Source: an uncultured bacterium
GTDB taxonomy: Bacteria; Planctomycetota; UBA1135; GCA-002686595
Length of the DNA stretch: 9,685 bases
Reading direction: 5' to 3'
Assembly (NCBI GenBank): GCA_902826945.1
Contig: CADEGS010000169.1
Span: 1 to 9,685 of the forward strand
Made by a program: the position numbers and the translations under genes. The notes beneath the pieces were generated by a model. The model was not told where the DNA came from, made no database searches, and saw nothing but the letters and a program-made list of their open reading frames with translations. This document shows, one piece after another, positions 6,629 to 9,685 of this stretch. Positions within the stretch are counted from its first letter, which is position 1. Every line of letters begins with the position of its first letter.

Positions 6629-7582
6629 TCAGCCCAGCGGCTCGATCTCGAGCACGAGGTACACCGGCAGCACGCCGCCCGCCGCCAGGACCGTCGGCCG
6701 GCCCGCGTGCAGCACGACGCCGGTGCGGAATTGCTGCTCGGTGCCCTCCGCCCCGCTCAGGACCAGCGCGCAGCGGCGCGTCGAGAGCGTGCCCGTCTCG
6801 GCGTCCCAGGCCTGCGGCAGGAGCTCGACGCCGTGCCGAGGGCCCAGGCGCGCCTCCAGCACCGTATCGGGCAGCACCGCGCTCTCGAGCACGGCCGTGC
6901 CGAGGCGCTGGAACGACGCTCCCGGCGCGAGCGCGCGCAGCGCGTCCAGGAGCGCCGGCTCGACCGCGTCCCCGGGCGCGCCCTCGGGCGCGCGGGCGAG
7001 CAGCTGCAGGCGCAGCCGCAGGCGCGGCGGCGGCACGTCGATCGCGGCGATCGTCGCCAGGAGCTCGCGCAGTCGCTCCGGCGTCTCGCGCAGCAGCGCG
7101 GCGTTCTGCTCGGGAAAGAGCACGTAGCTCTCGGCCAGCTCGCCCTCCCAGCGCACCTTGCGGCGCGAGGCGCGCAGCAGGCGCTCGAGCGCGTCGAGGT
7201 GGACGAAGCGCGGGCGTACCTGCGCGCTCGCGAGCGCGGGCTCCGGCTCGCGCGGCGTTCCCCCGTCGAGCTCCGCCAGGCGCGCCAGGATGCGCGCCAC
7301 GTCGGCGGGCCGGTCGTAGACGACGATGCGCTCGTCGAGGCGCCACAGGTTCCATACGGGGTGCGGCGGCGCGCTGGCCTCGCGCACGAGGATCTGGCGG
7401 CCGAAGAGCTCGCGCGCCAGCGGCTCGAGCTCCTGCGCGGACGCGCGCTCGGGGGCGAAGTCGCCGATCACGAGCTCCTCGACCGGCACGACGGAACTCG
7501 TCTCGGGACGCGCCGCGTCCTGCGCGGCGGGGAGGAGGGCCAGGAAGGAGGAGGCGAGCAGGCTCGGGAGCGGAGGGAGCAT
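6629..7582 (-). CDS. Exported protein with secretin N-domain-like repeats, function unknown
   Basis: The protein is 317 aa. A short hydrophobic N-terminus (residues 3-20, then QDAARP) looks like a Sec signal peptide, so the product is probably periplasmic. Two stretches end in a strand-helix pattern like the N1/NolW-type subdomains of secretins: about 60-106 (RIVVYDRPADVARILARLAELD ends it, shown in part) and about 123-182 (ending in TPERLRELLATIAAID). A beta-rich C-terminal part follows from about 187 (RLRLRLQLLAR), closing with RTGVVLHAGRPTVLAAGG, like the last strands of a secretin-type domain. It is far too short for an outer-membrane secretin and lacks the pore region. The start at 7582 is preceded by AAGGA about 11 bases upstream. 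It lies 280 bases after the ferredoxin gene and converges with the SDR gene. No other secretion genes are in view. The secretin resemblance is from pattern reading only. Confidence 0.75.
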   Translation of the reverse strand: MLPPLPSLLASSFLALLPAAQDAARPETSSVVPVEELVIGDFAPERASAQELEPLARELFGRQILVREASAPPHPVWNLWRLDERIVVYDRPADVARILARLAELDGGTPREPEPALASAQVRPRFVHLDALERLLRASRRKVRWEGELAESYVLFPEQNAALLRETPERLRELLATIAAIDVPPPRLRLRLQLLARAPEGAPGDAVEPALLDALRALAPGASFQRLGTAVLESAVLPDTVLEARLGPRHGVELLPQAWDAETGTLSTRRCALVLSGAEGTEQQFRTGVVLHAGRPTVLAAGGVLPVYLVLEIEPLG

Positions 7583-7605
7583 CGGGCGTGAGTCCTTCGG
7601 GCGGG

Positions 7606-7621
7606 GCTCCGCGGGCGGAGC
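7606..7621. repeat. 7-bp perfect inverted repeat
   Basis: GCTCCGC (7606-7612) and GCGGAGC (7615-7621) are separated by two bases. It lies 24-39 bases upstream of the secretin-like gene's ATG, so it would be in its leader or at its promoter, where it could act as an operator-like palindrome. Chance occurrence is possible in this GC-rich stretch. Confidence 0.4.
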
Positions 7622-7635
7622 GGTGGTGGTGGGCA

Positions 7636-7660
7636 GGGCCCGCGCGCGGCGCGCGGTCCC
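7636..7660. repeat. Strong 11-bp inverted repeat with one mismatch
   Basis: GGG-c-CCGCGCGC (7636-7647) and GCGCGCGG-t-CCC (7649-7660) pair across a single central base, giving eight contiguous pairs, one mismatch and three more pairs. As RNA the tight centre would open to form a small loop. The near-perfect palindrome would also suit a dimeric regulator site. No T-run follows on either strand. Confidence 0.45.
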
Positions 7661-7842
7661 CTCGCGCGCGCAGCCGCCCCGCCGCTCGCGACGAGCGCGC
7701 GGACGGCCGAGGCGCGAGCACGCCCCTGGACGCGCGCCGCGCGCCCGCGCTTCCCGCGGACCGCTCCGCCGCGCGGCAAGGGCGCCGCGCGCGAGCCGGA
7801 AAGGCTCCTCCCTCGGCAGGCCGGCCGCGAGCGGGACGGCTC

Positions 7843-7856
7843 CGCGCCGAAGCGCG
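7843..7856 (-). terminator. UUCG-tetraloop hairpin just after the ferredoxin stop
   Basis: On the minus strand the sequence CGCGC-TTCG-GCGCG begins six bases after the TGA at 7865-7863. A C(UUCG)G loop on a pure GC stem is an unusually stable RNA hairpin and could mark or protect the 3' end of the ferredoxin transcript. No U-tract follows, so intrinsic termination is unproven. Confidence 0.4.
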
Positions 7857-7862
7857 AGGGGC

Positions 7863-8198
7863 TCAGGAAGCGGGCTTCTCCGACAGGAGCGCGCGCTTGT
7901 CCGCCACCGGCTTGAACTCCTCCGCCTCGGGCAGAGGGTCCTTCTTCGAGTCGATGTTCGGCCACTTCTCCGCCAGGCGCGCGTTCAGCTCGAGGTACTC
8001 CGACCACTTCTCGGGCAGGTCGTCCTCGCTGAAGATCGCCTCGGTCGGGCACTCCGGGACGCACGCGCCGCAGTCGATGCACTCGTCGGGATGGATGACG
8101 AGGAAGTTCTCGCCCTCGTAGAAGCAGTCCACGGGGCAGACGTCCACGCAGTCCGTGTACTTGCACTTGACGCAGGGCTCGGCGACGACGTAGGTCAT
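7863..8198 (-). CDS. fdxA: FdxA-type seven-iron ferredoxin ([3Fe-4S][4Fe-4S])
   Basis: The protein is 111 aa and closely resembles Azotobacter ferredoxin I and other FdxA proteins over its length. All nine cysteines of that family are present. By alignment, Cys9, Cys17 and Cys50 would bind the 3Fe cluster, and Cys21 with Cys40, Cys43 and Cys46 the 4Fe cluster; Cys12 and Cys25 are the extra conserved ones. Characteristic blocks include [21 protein letters not shown], shown at 9-29 apart from its length, and [19 protein letters not shown]. It is a soluble low-potential electron carrier in the cytoplasm; its partner enzyme is not in the window. Its C-terminal tail (after [11 protein letters not shown]) is slightly longer than in Azotobacter. 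The ATG at 8198 gives the standard N-terminus (MTYVVAEPC); the ribosome site is weak. A promoter-like TAGAAT lies 35 bases upstream, so it is probably transcribed alone. Confidence 0.97.
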   Translation of the reverse strand: MTYVVAEPCVKCKYTDCVDVCPVDCFYEGENFLVIHPDECIDCGACVPECPTEAIFSEDDLPEKWSEYLELNARLAEKWPNIDSKKDPLPEAEEFKPVADKRALLSEKPAS

Positions 8199-8225
8199 GG
8201 CTTTGTGGCAGGTCGGGGTCGCTAG

Positions 8226-8240
8226 GGGCGCGGATTCTAG
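8226..8240 (-). promoter_or_regulatory. Promoter -10 block of the ferredoxin gene
   Basis: On the minus strand this reads CTAGAATCCGCGCCC. TAGAAT (8239-8234) matches the -10 consensus at five of six positions and ends 35 bases before the ATG, giving a leader of about 28 bases. The -35 region is poor (TTCGCC at an 18-base spacing is the best I see). The 15-base block differs at one position from that upstream of the aminopeptidase gene. Confidence 0.5.
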
Positions 8241-8247
8241 CCCAGGG

Positions 8248-8303
8248 AGAGCGCCCAGGCGAAGGCTCGGGGGCGGCTTCGCCCGGGTCCGGGGAGGCGC
8301 TCT
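8248..8303 (-). terminator. Nested inverted repeats right after the sulfatase-family gene
   Basis: Immediately after the TGA at 8306-8304, an outer 8-bp pair (8296-8303 with 8248-8255, AGAGCGCC/GGCGCTCT) encloses an inner 7-bp pair (8277-8283 with 8258-8264, GGCGAAG/CTTCGCC). Together they could fold as a long interrupted hairpin that ends the transcript, though no U-tract follows. The structure also covers the position expected for the ferredoxin -35 element. Confidence 0.4.
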
Positions 8304-9635
8304 TCAGCGGTCGACGTAGCCGATGTCGCGCAGCGCGTCGAGCTCCCCCGCGCCGAGCGCGGCCGCGGCGTCCCCGACCTCCAGCGCGTCGCGCCGGGCC
8401 TGCGCGCGCGCGAGGTGCTCGGCCACGCGCGCGCGCGCCTCGGCCAGCCGCTCGGGACGCGCGCTCCGGAGGTCGGCGCTCTCGCCCGGGTCGGCAGAGA
8501 GGTCGTAGAGCTCCTCGCGCCCGCTCTGGCGGTGCCGGACGTACTTCCATCCGTCGAAGAGGAGCGCCAGGCGGTCCTCGAAGTAGAGCGCGCCCGCGGC
8601 CAGCGCGTCCGCCGGCGCGGCCGGCGCCCGCGCCCCCTCTCGGCCGAGCAAGGCCGGCCCGTCGAAGCGCGCCGGGTCGAAGGGGATCCCGCACAGCGCG
8701 AGCAGCGTGGGCGCGAGGCTCTCGGCGGCGACGACGCCCGCCTCGCGCCCGCCGCCCACGCCGCGCGGCGGCTTGACGAGGAGCGGCACGCGCAGGAGCT
8801 CCTCGTAGGAGGTATGGCCGTGCTCGAGGCCGCCGTGCTCCCAGAGCTCCTCGCCGTGGTCGGAGGTGAAGACGATCAGGCTGTCGTCGTAAAGCCCGAG
8901 CGCGCGCAGGCGATCGAGGAGCCGGCCGAGCTCGCGGTCGAGGAAGCGCACCTCGCCCTCGTAGAGCGCGCGCACCCAGCGCCGGCCGTCCTGATCGGGC
9001 ACGAGGTAGCCGCCGCGCACGCGCTCGAGCGCGGCGAAGCCCACGGTCGGCCCGAAGCCCGGCGGCGGCGGCCCGGGCGGACGCAGCTCCGGCGGCGGCG
9101 CGTACGCGAGGTGCGGGTCGTAGAAGTGCAGCCACAGGAAGAAGGCCTCGTCCGCGTGCGCCTCGACCCAGCGCGCCGCGCGCGCGGCCAGCGCGTCGGC
9201 GCGCTCGAAGCGCAGCGCCTCGCGCTCGAGGCTGCGCCGCAGGAGCGCGACGCCGAGCGAGCGTCCGGGCGGCGCGGGCGGCGTCAGGAACCCGTACTCG
9301 CGGAAGCCGCGGTCCAGGCCGCGCGCGCGCGAGAGCACGGGGTTGTGGCCGAAGGCGGCGGTGTCGTAGCCGGCCTCCGCGAAGGCCTCGGCCAGCGTCG
9401 GGATCGCCGCCGGGAGCGCCGACCAGCGGCCGCGCGCGCCGTGCACGAGCGGCGAGAGCCCGGTCAGGAGCGTCGCCATCGAGGGCAGCGTCCACGGCGC
9501 GGCGGCGCGCGCCGCGTCGAAGCGCCAACCGTCCGCGGCGAGACGCTCGAGGTGCGGCGTGCCGCCCTCGCCCGCCGCGGCGCCGAGCGCGTCGGCGCGC
9601 AGCGTGTCGGCCACGATCAGGATCACGCGCGGCAC
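8304..9635 (-). CDS. Sulfatase-superfamily hydrolase with Thr nucleophile (N-terminus may lie beyond window)
   Basis: The visible product is 443 aa from a GTG at 9635. It has the alkaline phosphatase/sulfatase fold: VADTLRAD with metal ligand Asp10, TPHLERLAADG, the active-site segment PWTLPSMATLLTGLSP, LHFYDPH with His175, VFTSDHGEELWEHGG with Asp259/His260, HGHTSYEELLRVPLLVKPP at 272-290, and a C-terminal LRDIGYVD ending common in this group. The sulfatase C/S-x-P-x-R signature is absent: Thr49-Leu-Pro-Ser-Met occupies it, so there is no formylglycine Cys. Thr-type members include phosphotransferases and phosphatases, so true sulfatase activity is doubtful. The frame stays open upstream to the window edge, with an Ala/Pro-rich string ending ASAQR before VPRVILI. 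This could be the end of a signal peptide, and the GTG has no clear ribosome site, so the real start may be outside. The ferredoxin gene follows after 105 bases. Confidence 0.88.
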   Translation of the reverse strand: MPRVILIVADTLRADALGAAAGEGGTPHLERLAADGWRFDAARAAAPWTLPSMATLLTGLSPLVHGARGRWSALPAAIPTLAEAFAEAGYDTAAFGHNPVLSRARGLDRGFREYGFLTPPAPPGRSLGVALLRRSLEREALRFERADALAARAARWVEAHADEAFFLWLHFYDPHLAYAPPPELRPPGPPPPGFGPTVGFAALERVRGGYLVPDQDGRRWVRALYEGEVRFLDRELGRLLDRLRALGLYDDSLIVFTSDHGEELWEHGGLEHGHTSYEELLRVPLLVKPPRGVGGGREAGVVAAESLAPTLLALCGIPFDPARFDGPALLGREGARAPAAPADALAAGALYFEDRLALLFDGWKYVRHRQSGREELYDLSADPGESADLRSARPERLAEARARVAEHLARAQARRDALEVGDAAAALGAGELDALRDIGYVDR

Positions 9636-9685
9636 GCGCTGCGCGCTCGCGGGCGTCGGCTGCGCGAGCGGTGGCGGCGCCCGCG

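Larger units (their letters stand above)
7583..7862. other. Noncoding, hairpin-rich stretch upstream of the secretin-like gene
   Basis: These 280 bases lie between two minus-strand genes. I see no credible gene: open frames on both strands give Arg/Ala/Pro/Gly-rich strings without motifs. There are three perfect or near-perfect inverted repeats (7606-7621, 7636-7660, 7843-7856). No clear -10/-35 pair for the gene starting at 7582 stands out. Confidence 0.55.

Noticed and set aside
5758..8121. A 787-codon plus-strand open frame across the SDR, secretin-like and ferredoxin genes
   Set aside because: It overlaps three supported genes, two of them antisense, and shows only low-complexity Arg/Ala/Pro sequence.
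7468..9528. A 686-codon minus-strand open frame covering the sulfatase-like and ferredoxin genes
   Set aside because: It is a shifted frame of both genes and lacks the metal-site and cysteine motifs that the true frames show.
1..9685. CRISPR arrays, tRNA/rRNA genes, transposases, attachment sites or a defence cassette
   Set aside because: No direct-repeat arrays, cloverleaf-like segments, transposase motifs or composition breaks were seen on reading both strands.

Overview
The window is an extremely GC-rich bacterial chromosomal segment with seven protein genes and no RNA genes, insertion sequences, CRISPR arrays or phage genes that I can see. The gene content suggests an environmental bacterium, most likely of the Planctomycetota or a similar high-GC lineage: a membrane-bound multiheme cytochrome fused to TPRs, a CRTAC1-like FG-GAP/VCBS repeat protein, and a Thr-type member of the sulfatase superfamily. 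This placement is inferred from gene families and base composition, not from a marker gene.

Region 1 (1-4173, minus strand) is a two-gene unit. The upstream gene (4173-1372) encodes a five-helix membrane domain with paired histidines, then five CXXCH heme c sites, a beta-rich region and C-terminal TPRs. Fifteen bases after its stop, a TTG-started gene preceded by AGGAG (1356 to beyond the left edge) encodes a membrane-anchored VCBS/FG-GAP protein. Together they look like an envelope redox module: a candidate b-type membrane electron conduit, a periplasmic pentaheme head, and an anchored calcium-binding propeller partner. Its substrate is unknown. This pair is the best candidate here for an undescribed system.

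Region 2 (4174-4427) is a 254-base divergent intergenic region. On the plus strand it holds a convincing sigma70-type promoter that ends only 10 bases before the next ATG, which predicts a nearly leaderless mRNA.

Region 3 (4428-6574, plus strand) is a tight pair: an M18 aminopeptidase followed two bases later by a short-chain dehydrogenase/reductase.

Region 4 (6629-9685, minus strand) holds, in transcription order, a sulfatase-superfamily hydrolase with a Thr in place of the formylglycine Cys (8304 to 9635 or beyond), a seven-iron FdxA-type ferredoxin (8198-7863), a 280-base noncoding hairpin-rich stretch, and an exported protein with secretin N-domain-like repeats (7582-6629), which converges on the dehydrogenase. 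A 15-base promoter-like block is shared, at 14 of 15 positions, between the ferredoxin and aminopeptidase upstream regions.
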